This document shows, in pieces, positions 1 to 12,700 of a DNA stretch of 64,000 bases; position 1 is the stretch's first letter, and every line of letters starts with the position of its first letter. A program made the translations under genes and the position numbers. Origin of the DNA: Diphasiastrum complanatum (Eukaryota; Streptophyta; Lycopodiopsida; Lycopodiales; Lycopodiaceae). Under the pieces are notes generated by a model. The model was not told where the DNA came from, did not search any database, and was given only the letters and a program-made list of their open reading frames with translations. The stretch lies in the NCBI GenBank assembly GCA_029204225.1, contig CM055107.1, positions 20,938,000-21,001,999 of the forward strand, written 5' to 3'.

Positions 1-314
1 ATTACTTCATGAAAACACATAGGAAAGTGTCACTAGCCCTCTACTATCATGCCATGTGTAAGAATCCTAACCTACCACGAGCTACATCACACACCAAAAT
101 TGGCCTAATCATCTACTAACATGTGTGCATGGGGTAGAAAAGTCAAAGTACCCCCCAAACTCAAAGATTAAGGGCTATTGACTATTCAAACTCTTCAAAA
201 ATGAACTAAAGAGTATGGCTACCCTCCGCGTGTGGGAACATGCTCCACACATGTGAGACTTCACTCTGTACATGATATTGCAAAAGATCAAGCTATATTT
301 TGCCAATTTTTTCA
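1..314 (-). repeat. LTR 5' portion (minus strand), copia type
   Basis: The reverse complement begins TGAAAAAATTGGC and runs through AGCTTGATC, ATATCATG and a GGAGCATGTTCCCACAC segment. This matches the order of motifs at the start of the solo LTR at 46659 (AAATTGGCAAAAGC, ATATCATAATG, GAAGCATGTTCCCACATG). The element continues beyond the window edge. Confidence 0.55.
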
Positions 315-1700
315 ACTTCTGTCTTGGAAGAGCAAAAAGCTCAAAGAGAATGTCGTCCAATTGATCCATTTGCAGCATTAAACTTTTCTCTTTAATTTTT
401 GCCATCTATCTTCTGATCATAAATTTCGGATGCCAATTTATCTTTACTTTGTGAGACTTTACCTTTGCATCAAAATCTACATTCCTAGCACCATCATATA
501 TCTTGCTACATCATTAGTTTTATGAACATTCCTAATGAACTCTTAGGAATAACGAACTCTTAGCTACCAAAAAATCAGTTCATTGAATATAATCTTGTAG
601 TGTGCAGATTCTCAAAAGTTTTTTAATATCATTTTTTCCTCTCATATCTTGCACATCCTTACCATAGAAAAGTTCAAATATGAAATTTATCGATTAGAAG
701 TTTTCATTTGTTAGTGATAGCCTTTATCCCTGTGTGGATAAAAGTTTTTACTATTCAAACATGATTTTGCAAGTTTTCGACTTTAAACAAAACATAATTG
801 GAATGCCTATATAACAGCGCTAAATCTTTCAAGATTCATAATTTTTTTAGTAAGAGCAATGAATATTCCTACATTGAAAAAAAAAATAGGATCTAAAATC
901 CTCTAATTAGTGTACCTTATATATATCAGATGAGTTGGATAAAATTGTTACATACGATAAGCATGACCTAGGCTCAAATCCAAGTTTATGTGTGAACATG
1001 ACACATCTTATGTAGTTTTGGACTTTAGCCCTTGTTGATGATAACTTTTGTCTGTAAAGAATGTGAATACTTCTAGTTGATGAAGTGGTTCTTGTACCAT
1101 GCAAGAGAGAAAAAATCCTCTGAACTGTTTTTGTTGAGCAAAGAAATTCGTACATAAGTATACAAGTGTCGATTTTCTACAAGCCACCAAGCTTTCTATA
1201 TTTTTTGAAAAGATGGGTTTTCTAAAATGATTTCAATTCCACATAATGCAGGTTCAAGCACATTCTTACCACTAAGGGATTCTCTCAAACTTTCTTAACT
1301 CAATGAAAATCCATTCCATTGTGTAAAGTCCCCTTGCAAATTTTGCATTCCCAATAATGAGCCATGAAATTTCCTTAAAAAAACCCTACATTCTGATGAA
1401 GATTTTTCACTATTGTTGATAGCTTTGACCATTTAGTGAACTAACTTATGGAGAATGATGTTCAAATTACTCTTTTTACATCAAATCTTGCAATCGTGAT
1501 CTTAAAAAAAGAGAAAATTGTGTTACATAACATAAAACAATGATTGTTGTAGACACATCTCTTGTGGTTCTATGAATTTTGAGATTATCTCTCATCCTAA
1601 CAAACTCAATGTGGCTGTTTTTTTAATCCTTTTTTTGAAACTAGTATCCATTAGAACCTTTTCTTGACCAAGTTGCATCACAATTTTGGAGGACTTTTAT
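315..1700. other. AT-rich sequence, nothing recognised
   Basis: No coding similarity, RNA gene or clear repeat seen. Small open frames here look like chance. Confidence 0.4.
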
Positions 1701-1719
1701 TTTTAACCAAGTTATAGAA

Positions 1720-2010
1720 TACTCACAAAAGTTAAAAATACGTATAACAAATCTAGTTACAACTCATAACATGAGATAGTGGTCATTGAACAAAAGTCAA
1801 AGTATGTTTGAAACATTTAGTTCCAACTAATTCCTGCAACAATGGTCATTGCTAACTGTGTGTGATAACAGCCATTGAATAAAACTAGGTCTAAAAAATC
1901 TAGTTAATAATCATTAAAAAAAAAGTTAAAACTAAGTTTAAAAAATCCAATTACATGCCATAATGGTCATTATCAAGGACTTAAAAGTAGGCTAAAAAAG
2001 TCTAATCACG
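1720..2010 (+). repeat. Degenerate tandem repeat, about 55-60 bp period
   Basis: Recurring pattern of TGGTCATTG/TGGTCATTA, then AAAGT..., then a CTAGTT/CCAATTAC-type segment (for example near 1780, 1840 and 1965, with a diverged copy near 1872). Copies are diverged. Confidence 0.45.
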
Positions 2011-5000
2011 ACAAAATATTTGATTGCATGCGATAAGGATCAAGGATCGATGATTGATGAGGACACGAGATATGGTCCTTGGCAATGTGTGGCTACCCCA
2101 ACCAAGAGTCCCCTTGGGCCTTGGCCATTGCCTACTTGCATTGCCTTTGGTAGTCCAAATTCTCTTCTAATGTGCCTGGGCGGCGGCCTGTAATACATGT
2201 CTAGTGCAGGCTGAAGAAGTCGTGATCCCAAATTCTGGGACCATCGAGTGCGGTGCCGACACTTGGCAGCCGATGCAATTTTTTTATTTTTCATTTTCCC
2301 GTGTGCTCTTACTTTTTGTCGGCTCTAAATTCTAACTCAGTCACTCTCGTTTCTGACACATGGCAATTATTTTGGCTTTGCCCAAGTTGCAACTGCACGG
2401 GTTCGAATACCGGTGTAACGTCTTCGTGGTCGCTCTGAAAGTAAGACGTCCACTAGTCTTTCGCTGACACATGGCAAAAACACAATTCAAGTATACTTCT
2501 CTTTATTGGATTGATAATGTATATATTTTATAGCCGTACCTTGAATAATTGCACATTAGGTCAAGCGCGTTTGGGATTTGGGAAGCAGGTTGGGGCTTGG
2601 GGAATTGCTGAAACTGCCTGGGACCCTGGGCCCCGGGTCACGTCGTGAGTGTCCTTGTTTCTTTTTCTTGTAATAACTTTAGCATACTTTTTAAGTTTAA
2701 GAGATTTTGAGCTTCACTAGAGATCCTCAACATGATCTCATCACAAGAAAAAGGGCACCACAGATTTGTTGATCTACAAAATTCCTTAAAAAATGGATTT
2801 CTCCCGATTCAAATTTTCATTCTTTTGTGATCTTGGACTGAGCTTCATTGTTTTTTGTACAATTTTTTTATTTGGGAGTTGTAAAACCCCCAACTTCTCA
2901 TCAAACCCTTATCATGTGATGACCATATGTTTAATCAATCTCTTTCTTCCCTACTAAACACTAAAGAGTAACTAAAACGCAGCAATGACTATGAACATAC
3001 ACTAAGTTTACATGCAAAACAAATTGAGATGATCTTTAATTAAAGAAATGAAATGCACCAAACCTCAAATAAAAATCTATATGTTTGACTAATTTGATTC
3101 ATAGTCCTAGTATACCATTACTCAAATGCATTAGCCACCACGGATATATGCAAAACAAATCACTCTCAATAATAAAAGCTTGAAATGCCTAAAGTTTTTA
3201 GATCATGGTCACATAAATGATAAAATGATGCTTCACATTTATGGACCTTCAGCCTAATCATGCATACAACATGAATACAAATTACAAAAGAATCTATGAA
3301 TTTCATATCCAACTTTATAAGTTTTTTATTGAAGTGGAGAAATGAATATCCTTTCTAGTCTTATGTTGGACTTAATTCAAAAACCTTGAAAAGATGAACT
3401 TTCACTTAGTAAATGGATTCAGTCTTCCATCTATGTGCAATAAACAAGTGCACCATGTATATTCTAAGATTCATCTCTAAAAAGTCAAAGAACCCAACAT
3501 ATGTAGATGTTGTGGCAATCAAATGGCCCTTCTAGGTAGGCCTCAAAGATTCGATGTACCATGAATAAGCTATAACCATGTTGTCATTGTGAACCCAACA
3601 ATATAAAAAGTTTGCAAAGACTCAAATTTTCAAGATATTTGTAAAGTGAATTTAAAAAATAACCACACATTTTGAACAAGATACTATACGTTGTATAGAA
3701 CGCTAACCCAATTTTTTTTGTAGAAAAGCTTGTTGAAAGAAATGTACAAAAGCATTATGTTCAAAAAAAAAATGCAAGAATTACAAAAAGTACTGCAAGT
3801 ACCATTTTGCCATGAACATCATAAAATAGGACTAACTAGAGTTGACAGGTATGCATTTAGGTCTTCATACTGATTAAGGCCAAGATGACAATCCAAGAAA
3901 AAAAAAAGAAATAGAAGTCAAATTCATACTATATATAATGAAATTCGAATCTAGATGATATATCAAGATCTAAAATCCTTGACACTACTGATGAAACCAC
4001 TAGTGATGAATACACCAACCACTACCATGAGTAATCAACTAAATAGCTAAATTAGTTGAAAGTGCAGAAAGATGATTCCAAAGAGGTTTAAAAGAGTTCA
4101 TCAAAGCATTCATGGGAGCAACTTCAAAGCAAAGCATCCAATCCACAAGAATGAGTTGGAGAATCTAATAACCCAACAAAGAGTTGCTCATGATAGAGAT
4201 AGATCATTTTCAAGCAAGGGAACACAAAAGGAGGGAGTAACAACAATAGCTTTCTAAATAATTTAGAGTGTTTTGAGATAACTCAAGGAGATGATAGAGA
4301 ATAAGGTTCTTGAATTCAAAGACCAAAAGCTTTTAGCAAGCTTGAGAAAATTTAGTCTACTAGCTGACTTTTCTTCAGAACTCATAATAAAGAGATATTT
4401 AGAGAATTTGATGGAGATTGGCATAAAGGCTCATGATAACAAATTGTGTCGCAATGAGATTGTAATGGGGATGTTACACCTTCGTTATCGTCAAACATTG
4501 TTTTTTCAAACTTAAGGTAAACATTCCCAAAGAATGGTACATGGAGTACAATAAGAAAAAAGACCTTGTGAAGTAATAAACACCAAAAGGGATAGGTAAA
4601 AAAAGGATATCAACAATATAAGTGATGTACTTGACCATGAAACATATGGCTAGAGACAAATCACAAGAAAATACGAAAATTTTCTTTTTTCATGCATTGC
4701 CAATAGATTAAGATACCTATTCAGACTTATAAAGCTCACAACATAAAAAATGACTATAATAATGAATATATAATGGTTATTGGTTAACTTGTAAGAAACA
4801 AAAAAATCCAAATATGTTATGAAGTTTTTATCTTGGAATGTTAGGTAACCCCATGTGAGAAATTTAGATCCAAAACACTACACATAATGGATCAACAAGA
4901 TCTTGGCTAAATTTGGATGCACATCTAGAATCATTCACAAGCTAGAAATCATACATCTACCATGCTAGAATTGCAAAATTCATGTAGATCTTATCATAAA

Positions 5001-5190
5001 CACTAATATTTGATATGGTACTGTCCCTTTCCATACAACAGCAGTAGAAAACATCATTTCACACATGTAGATTCAAGTACAACAAGAAAATTCACATTCT
5101 ATACACTAGAACTCAAGATATCATGAGAAATATGAAAGATGAACATAGAATCAAAAGAGGAAAGTTCTTCACATAGAAAGAGAACTACAA
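2011..5190. other. Unassigned sequence with a GC-richer patch at 2040-2640
   Basis: The patch repeats CTGACACATGGCAA (2353 and 2464) and contains GGGTTCGAATACC, which resembles a tRNA B box. No A box or tRNA fold was found. The rest is AT-rich with no recognised gene. Confidence 0.35.
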
Positions 5191-5199
5191 GATACTTTC

Positions 5200-5746
5200 T
5201 CCATGATGGTACAGCTATTTATAATAGCCATAGTTCCATTTGGCCACTTGCTCCAACTAGCCCTAAAATAGCAACTTCTAGGTACTTCACCAAAAACCTA
5301 GTTATTAGTGACTGATTGGAATGTATTTATATTAGCCAATTAGAATGGGCCTAGATATGACCTCATTAACATATCTACTTGCCAAAACTAGTACAAACAC
5401 TATTTAGGCCTTTACTGACATAAAAAAATCTATCTAAGTTGAAATTCCATATTGGCCTCAAAATTGCCAAAATAACTCAACCAAACTAGTTAAATTTTTC
5501 ACAGTTCACTTATTCCAACCAAAAATGACTAGCCATATAAGCACTTAGTTGAATCTTATGAAAATATTCTATTATTCCTCTATAGCAAGTACAAACTAGC
5601 ATATTCAAGTTTGCATCATGTTATGTATTTTCTATTTCTATCCCATATGACAAAAACACAACAATAGAATGTGGTTGCCATGCGATGTTGCTAGGAGTGC
5701 CCTAATGTGTGATAATGATCTCCTAAGACTTTGTGATTGTGCAACA
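5200..5746 (+). repeat. LTR 3' portion followed by a primer-binding site
   Basis: Ends GTGCAACA immediately before TGGTATCAGATC (5747-5758), the usual copia primer site. TATTTATAATAG near 5217 may be its TATA box. The left boundary is not defined. Confidence 0.5.
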
Positions 5747-5758
5747 TGGTATCAGATC
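5747..5758 (+). other. Primer-binding site (tRNA-Met type)
   Basis: TGGTATCAGATC next to an LTR-like end. It marks the start of the internal region of a deleted copia element whose integrase relic lies 0.5 kb downstream. Confidence 0.6.
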
Positions 5759-6238
5759 TGGATCCAAGCATTTACCAAGATCCATCCCAAATTAGCAAGT
5801 TTTTTGAGTTCTAAGTGATTTTTTAGAGCAATTCTTAGATTCGACTTGATCTTGAGCATAATATGCTCAAAAACTGTGAATAATCCAAAACTTTGATGTA
5901 GTAGCAATTTGGTATATGTTACTCGATTAAGATTTAACAAGATCCTAGAATAAAGATCTTGAAGTCTACTTTCACATGCATATGAATTCTTGGTAAGTAA
6001 ATAATCATTTTGTGAGTTATGATCTAATTTCTACACTTGGCAGGGCACCCAGCCTGTATATGGTTTAAGATCACATCAAAAGTACTTTGTGCACAAGACA
6101 AAATCATTGATTTCTCAAGTATAGTAAAAAAGATAGAGAAATTGTGCGTTTTAGCTCCAAATCATTTTGGATCTCGACCAAATATCAAGAGAAGATTATT
6201 TCAGGCCTAAGTGAGTCAAAAGGGAGTGTCTAGATCTA

Positions 6239-6484
6239 TATGGTGTTTGAGATTTTTTTGAGTTTCAAGAGCTTTGTGGAAAATCAATTTAGTACCAAGA
6301 TCAAGGTACTAAGGTCGGATGGAGGAGGAGAATACATCTCCACAAGCTTCAAATCCTTTTGTGAGCAAAGTGGCATCAAGAGGGACCATTAATCCCCCTA
6401 CACACCTCAACCAAATGGGGTGGCCGAGAGGAAAAACTATACAGTATGTGAATGTGCAAAGGCCTTAAGGATGGATGTTCATCT
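6239..6484 (+). pseudogene. Copia integrase core relic
   Basis: Reads FKSFVENQFSTKIKVLRSD, GGGEYISTSF, then a stop, then SPYTPQPNGVAERKN and CECAKALRMD. This is the D-35-E part of a copia integrase. It is joined to a leader sequence on the left, so gag and protease are deleted, and ends abruptly at TGTTGG (6485), where other DNA begins. Confidence 0.88.
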
Positions 6485-6840
6485 TGTTGGATTACTTCTG
6501 ATCATCGACTAATCAATTTTAATCTTCATCTAGTTCTCATATTCAGCTTATAGTTTCCTTTGGATCTTCAACCAGTCCGTAGAAGTACTCATGAATGACA
6601 ATTTCTAGGAAGCATAGTGGATGGATGCTAACTCACGATGCCCAACTGGTCATTAAGAACTACGACCTAATCAGCCATATTTGTTGTAGTATAAATAACT
6701 AGTTATTGAAACATATTAAAGACGCTCTCTTTCTAGCTTCGTTTCTATCTTAGCTCAGAGCGAAAATTGCTATTTCATGCTTACTGCTTATTAGCGAAAG
6801 TACAATCAGACAGAGTTGTTCATTTACTCAGAGATAGCTA
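6485..6840 (+). repeat. Possible LTR or insertion abutting the integrase relic
   Basis: Starts TGTTGGATT exactly where the integrase relic breaks off and holds GTATAAATAAC near 6691. It is LTR-like, but no second copy or target duplication was found. Confidence 0.3.
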
Positions 6841-6846
6841 GAGCAT

Positions 6847-6912
6847 GTGGGTTTCGTTGTGGTTTCTATTACGATTGCAGTTTCTATTGTGGTTGCGGTT
6901 TTGATTGCGGTG
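6847..6912 (+). repeat. Short degenerate minisatellite
   Basis: Repeated GTTTCTATTNYGATTGC / GTTGCGGTTT-type units of roughly 18-24 bp. On the minus strand this would encode an Asn/Arg/His-rich run, which is a by-product of the repeat. Confidence 0.6.
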
Positions 6913-7112
6913 AATGTGTCCTTGTGATTGCTTTGTAACTGATAATTGTTTGATCAATAGCTTATTGTTTGGCTGTAAAAAAATAGTAATTATTCTTCCA
7001 CAGAGAACACGATGCAAGTTTGAATTAATCAAACTAATATCAGTGTCTTCAATCGGGTTTGTATCTGATCTATGTACTAGTAGAACAGTATTAACTCTAA
7101 TTGAATATGCGT

Positions 7113-7463
7113 GCGGAAAAATTGTATGCGGAAATAAGAGACAATTTAAGACAATTTTTAGACAATAAGAAACTATTGATCAAAAAACAAATTTTTATAA
7201 CTTTGAAGAATGCAATTACATTAGAATTTCATAAAAGTATATTTGACAATTTAAATGTGTTATGTAAATTCTACGAAATACCTTTTGAGGATTGCCATGA
7301 ATTTTTCATCATTTGTATACCTGAAAGTAGCGATATTATGAGAACACATACAAATGTACATATCCAAAAGACAACAAAAATTCAAAAAATATATATAGAG
7401 GTACAATCTAACAATGTTTACTTAGTCAAAATTGATGATAGAGGTCATATTTTGAACTCTTAG
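7113..7463 (+). CDS. Unrecognised ORF, about 117 codons
   Basis: Reading from ATG at 7110-7115 (after TTGAAT) the frame encodes a Lys/Ile/Asn-rich protein with a mixed composition, not low-complexity. I do not recognise a domain. It follows the minisatellite and the LTR-like piece, and lies 1.4 kb downstream of the NPF stop, on the opposite strand. It may be a chance frame in AT-rich DNA, or a remnant of an inserted element. No promoter or partner exon was identified. Confidence 0.2.
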   Translation, partial: AEKLYAEIRDNLRQFLDNKKLLIKKQIFITLKNAITLEFHKSIFDNLNVLCKFYEIPFEDCHEFFIICIPESSDIMRTHTNVHIQKTTKIQKIYIEVQSNNVYLVKIDDRGHILNS

Positions 7464-8908
7464 ATCTAAAAAGTATACCAAGATCTATATTACAATCAAT
7501 GATGGTCACATAAATCTTCCAACTAACTAATGTTATATGTTGCTCACTGGTAATAATGGAGATGATCACATTAATCTTCATTGATACTATTAACAACACA
7601 AGATATCAATCTTTTGTTATCAAGCTAATGTGAAATAAGTTTGTGAAACATTGAATCAAATCTGATAATATATTGCAAATTTGATTCCACAACATCTTAT
7701 TTGGTCTGATTCTTTTAAAACTTTTGTGTTGACCATGTAAACATGTCTCTTCATGTTTTCCAATGTAGATGTGTGTTCATGGAGGTGAGGCCTATTTTAT
7801 TAAAGTCTTGAGACTTAACTAGTTAAATTTTATTAAAGTTTTAAAACTTAACTAGCTAAATTATCAACAAATAACCAAAGAAAAACTATAAGATCTTTGA
7901 TAAATATTCTTTTCAATAGACATTTGGAAGCTCAATTGCAACAACTAAAAAGATAAGCAACTTAGTAGAAATGATGCATTTCTATATTATGCTAGCAATA
8001 TTCAAAAAAATTATCTTAGATTTTAGCAGATAAAACTTTGTTTGTGCAAAAGAAAAGTTCTTCTTTTTTTTGTATTGTTTGTGAAAGCCCTTAAACTATG
8101 GTCAACTTTCTTTGAGAGAAAAAAAAACTAGATTCTTGTAGATTCACACGCTTTTTTGTGATGTTTCTAATACTATTTGGTTTTAAAGAAATGGTGATCA
8201 TAGAAAGCATGTGTCAAAGTATGTATTGCAGTTGATGTTCTTTTGTAACATTAAAAATCTCCTATATGTTGCTTTTTTATTTTTTTATGGAATACATCAA
8301 TGAAATTTAAAACTTACTTTATTTTTTAAATTTAAACTTTCCCATGCATAATTGAATTACAATCTTGTACACTTCAGATATTTTCATAAGGAAATTTGTA
8401 GTTAAGGTGTTTTATACTATTATATAAAACAAAATTTCATTAGTAAAGTGATGCTAGCTCACCCCTATCTTAGTTGAGTAGGGTGAGAGTGTGTGTGTGG
8501 CAATGGAGAGCTATGATTAAATCTTGGTCTGTGCACTTAAGGGACACCTTAGAGCTATCAAGATCCAAAACTTGATATCTGTATGCTTTGTATTGTGGTT
8601 GTAACATCATGAATAGTTTATATGGTGTACATAATCTTGCTAGTGCAGTTATGTTGATTGTTGTAATATAAGAAAACAAAGATTGAGATCCACCACTTTA
8701 TCTATAGATGTCAAATGAAACCAATTTTTATGCCACCCATATCAGTGTTAGATAAATTACTCTATTGATTAATAAGATATCTACAATATATATTTTATAT
8801 TGCTCCATTATAGAAGTTCAATATAAAGTCTCCACCTTTACCAAAAAATTACAAGGTTTTATAGAGCCGCACTTTAAAATAACTCATATCAAGGCATGAA
8901 AGCAATGA
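7464..8908. other. 3' flank of the NPF gene, nothing else recognised
   Basis: AT-rich DNA containing the NPF 3' untranslated region at its right end. No repeats or coding similarity noted. Confidence 0.4.
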
Positions 8909-9728
8909 CTAAGTAAACACCTGCTTTTTGTATATGAACCTTTGAGAAGCCACCAAGTACCACATAAAATTGATGGCTCCTAAAAATGCCATCAACCAAA
9001 AGAAATAGTCTAGATGACCATCATTCAAATTTTTCGATATCCAACCTGCTTGGTTTCCACGATGGGTCAGAGTATTAACACCTATAATCAAGAGACTACA
9101 CAAATAGCTACCAAGTGCGGCACCAATGAATGGAAGACTTGTTGCAATTCCTCGAATCCCTGGTGGTGCTTGATCATACAAAAACTCAAATTGACCTCCA
9201 TATGTGAATATTTCAGAAGCACCCACCATTGCATATTGTGGGGCCACCCAAAAGATGCTCATTGCACTATTAGGTTTAGTTTGTTTAGATATTTTTAGTT
9301 GGCATATTTCTACTATAGCTGCAATTTGCATAGCAATTGTAATAAGCACTAGACCAATACCCATCCTCTGCAGTACAGTTATGCCTCGTGGTAGGCCTGT
9401 GAATCGTCGAGCAAACGGAACAATAAAATTTTCATAAGCAATGGTGCAAAAGAAAATACTAAGGATTTGGAAAACACTAATTGATGCAGGGGGAATGGTG
9501 AAACTTCCTAGATGATAATTCATGCTAGCTGCTTGCTCCACAAACAGGTTCATCGTTTGAGAGTAAAGAGTGCCATAAAACATAGTGCTTAGCCAAATTG
9601 GAGCAATACGTAGCAAAAACTTTGCCTCTTCTACTTGTGTGATTGTACATAGCTTCCAAGAAGTTATTTTGCAATCAAGGGGTGCTTCCATACAAGCATC
9701 GCTTATGATTGCAGCCTTGTCAAGAAAC
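8909..9728 (-). CDS. NPF gene exon 4 (C-terminal half)
   Basis: 820 nt from acceptor CTTTTGCAG|G to the stop codon. It begins with FLDKAAI, then WKLCTITQVEEAKFLLRIAPIW, RFTGLPRGITVLQRMGIG, IFWVAPQYAMVGASE, FLYDQAPPGIRG and GHLDYFFWLMA, all standard landmarks of the NPF C-terminal domain. The length, 272 residues, is normal. The exon lies 106 bp from the 5' LTR of the intact copia element, which is in the intron on the opposite strand. No clear AATAAA signal was seen just downstream of the stop. Confidence 0.95.
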
Positions 9729-12700
9729 CTGCAAAAGAGAGCACATTCACATACACAAACTAAGGTGCATTTATATTAAGCCTAATGAACATGAGATAAT
9801 AGTAAACTATGAATTTGCTATCATTGTCCATCTTGTTAAAAATTCACAATTCTAGCTTGACTAGTTTTGGTCATATGACTTGTAAATAGTTAGATGGTCA
9901 TGATGTGGCTTGTCACACGTGCCAAATAGCATAGGATTCCATTCATAAGGATGTTCTCAAGTAGACCTAAGTGTTAGAACCTTTGGAATGAGTCCAAATT
10001 ATGCTTAGATACAAGGGAGAAAAAATAGGAGCTATTTTTGGTAATTTTTGCATTGTTGAGGGATCTCCAAGATTCCAACCCTAACTTGGTAGGGATGAAA
10101 GATCCACCAGAATTAGCAATAGGGATAGGTTTAGGGCTACTCATACCGGCCCAAAACTGTGATGGATCATGTATATATAGGTGATGATATCTCACCAAAA
10201 TCAATCAAGCAATTTCATGTTTTTTCTCTCATAATGGTGCAATTGCTCTCTATGTTCATAATTGTTTGAGTACTTGTGATTACTAATGATTATAGGATTG
10301 AATGTAGGTCTGGTGTACAGTACTCAGACTGTGGGAGGCCGTACTTTCACACGTGTGAAGCCTTCTTCAAGGATTTGGGCCATTTAGTGAGGTTCAAGCA
10401 TAGATTTTTGATGGATTTTGATGGTTCAACTTGTGCTAATCTTATGAAATCATAATCTATTGTTTCCCTCATCATTTCAAGTGTTTTAGGATCCTTATTT
10501 GCTGTAATTTTTACATGGTATAAGAGCATAAAGGCTGAAATGAGCTAAATCCTTGGTTTTCATTCAATTTGATCACAATTTTTGATCTAAATCTTGTGTA
10601 GATTGGATCTTAGCATCTAGTATTGATTCTAGAACTCAAAGTGAGTCAAATACATTGGAGATTGGTGTTGTGTGACTTCATTTGCAGGTGTTTAGGTGTC
10701 TAAAAACAGAGGCAAAGTTGAATTCAATTCACATTACCAAGATAGCAAGTTTTGCTTGCTCCAAGCATTGATTTCTAAGCGAGTTTTGGAGGTGATTTCA
10801 TAGAGGAGGCTTTCTAGCATCCAAGGAGAGGGAAGATCAGAGTTTTGGGGACTCTTCAAGGCTGTTCTAAGGTGTAGTAGGCACCTCCTAAAGTGATTTA
10901 GGTTCAGTCCAACCATTGCTTGACTTATGCACCAAATTAGATCAATTTTTCATCAATTTTGATCATTTTTTGCTTGTGATTGGATAGTAGATTGTGTTGC
11001 ATCCTCATTAAGTTCCATTTAGATCTTTTACAAGTGATTTTGGAAGTATATTAGGTTGCTGAAATTCAATCTTGATCAGATCATTTGGTAGCTTTAATGT
11101 TCTTTATAGAAAGAGGGGCAATTCTACTAGTATCGTCTACTTCAATCAAGCAAGTGCATTGTTTCTAGTATTCTATGATTTGATTTTGTTAGAGATCATT
11201 CTTAGATCTTTATAGGAAGTCCATTACTGATCTTTTCAGGTCCCTAAGAAGTGGGATAAGGTAGACCTTCAATCAAATCAATAGAAGTAACCTTCATTTG
11301 TGTCAAGTCCTTGATTAGGAGACTAGATGGCATCTATAAATGCATATCTTTTGGATACTAATGAAAGGCTCAACAAAACTAACTATTCCATATGGAAAGT
11401 TAGAATGGAATCCATCATGATCATGCAAGATCTGATGGAAATTGTAAATGGTAAGGAGGGTGAACCTATTCATCCTCAAGAAAAAGCCAAATACATCAAG
11501 AGGTGCAATGTTGCACTACATTGCATAAAAATGAATGTTGCAAATGAACTCTTAAGAGAGGTAGGAGATTGCACTTCAGCTCAAGATGCTTGGGAGACTT
11601 TGCAAAAGGTCTATGAATCCAAGAACCAAACTAGAATGTTAGCTTTGAAGAATCAAATCTATAGAAGCTATCAAAAGAAAGGAGAGAGTGCACATACTTT
11701 TGTCCTAAGAGTAAAGGAATTGAACAAAGAGCTAGCCTTTATAGGTGATCCTATCAAGGATGAAGAGCTTGTTCAACTCATATTGAATGGACTAAGCTTT
11801 GAATTTGACAATTTGGTTCAGGGATATGCAATTATGGGTAAGCTACCCATACTTGAAGAACTCCAAGGCACACTCATGGCCGAGGAATCAAGAAGGAGCC
11901 AAATGCAAGAGAGGATGGATAGGCTTTCCATCCAAGGTGGAGATGACCAAGCTCTCTTCACCAAAGGCAAAGGCAAGTCCAAAGGCAAAGTATCAACATT
12001 CAAGAAGTCTACAAAGCTTGAGGATCAAGAAGGACCCTCAAAGGCATCTCCATCAACCACCAAAGTCAAGAAGGACAAATCAAAGGTGAAGTGCTACTAT
12101 TGTAGCAAGATGGGGCATTATGCCTCGGAATGCTTCAAGAGGAAGCAAGATCAAAGCCAAGCCAACATGAGCAAAGAGGAGGAGGAGGAGAGTTCACATG
12201 AGGACTCTCTCATGATGTCCATATTTTCTTCAACAAGCTTCAAAGGAGAAGATCCTTGGTGGATTGACTCGGGTGCTAGTTCACACATGACTAGTAAAAG
12301 GGAGTTTTTCTCTTCTCTCTTATCTTATGATGGACCTATGAAGTCTATCTATACAGCAAATGATGAAGCTTGTAAGATTGAAGGAGCTGGTAGCATTCCC
12401 CTTTGCTTAGGATCTTCCAAAAAGATCAACATAGAAGGTGTTTTGTACATTCCTACAATAACAAAGAATCTACTAAGTGTTGGCCAAATGGTAGACAATG
12501 GTTTCAATGTTGACTTTGCTTCAAATGAATGTTTCATCAAGAAGAAGGGTAAGATAGTGGCTAAGGGCACTAGACTTGGCAAACTTTATAAGTTGGATGC
12601 ATTTGTGGATACTAATGTTGTCATGTTGGCCGAGAAGAACAAGATATCTACCTTTACTTTATGGCACAAAAGACTTGGACATGTCAACTCGGGTTCCATG

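Noticed and set aside
175-405. 76-codon minus-strand frame
   Set aside because: Overlaps an LTR start and shows no recognisable domain; likely chance.
2385-2415. GGGTTCGAATACC resembling a tRNA B box
   Set aside because: No A box at the right distance, no cloverleaf and no acceptor pairing could be traced.
9014-9437. Plus-strand frames across NPF exon 4
   Set aside because: Opposite-strand shadows of a well-supported exon.
8909-9691. Exon 4 as a stand-alone 260-residue gene starting at an internal ATG
   Set aside because: It lacks the N-terminal half of the transporter, and an acceptor site lies just upstream that joins in phase with exon 3 at 25.7 kb.
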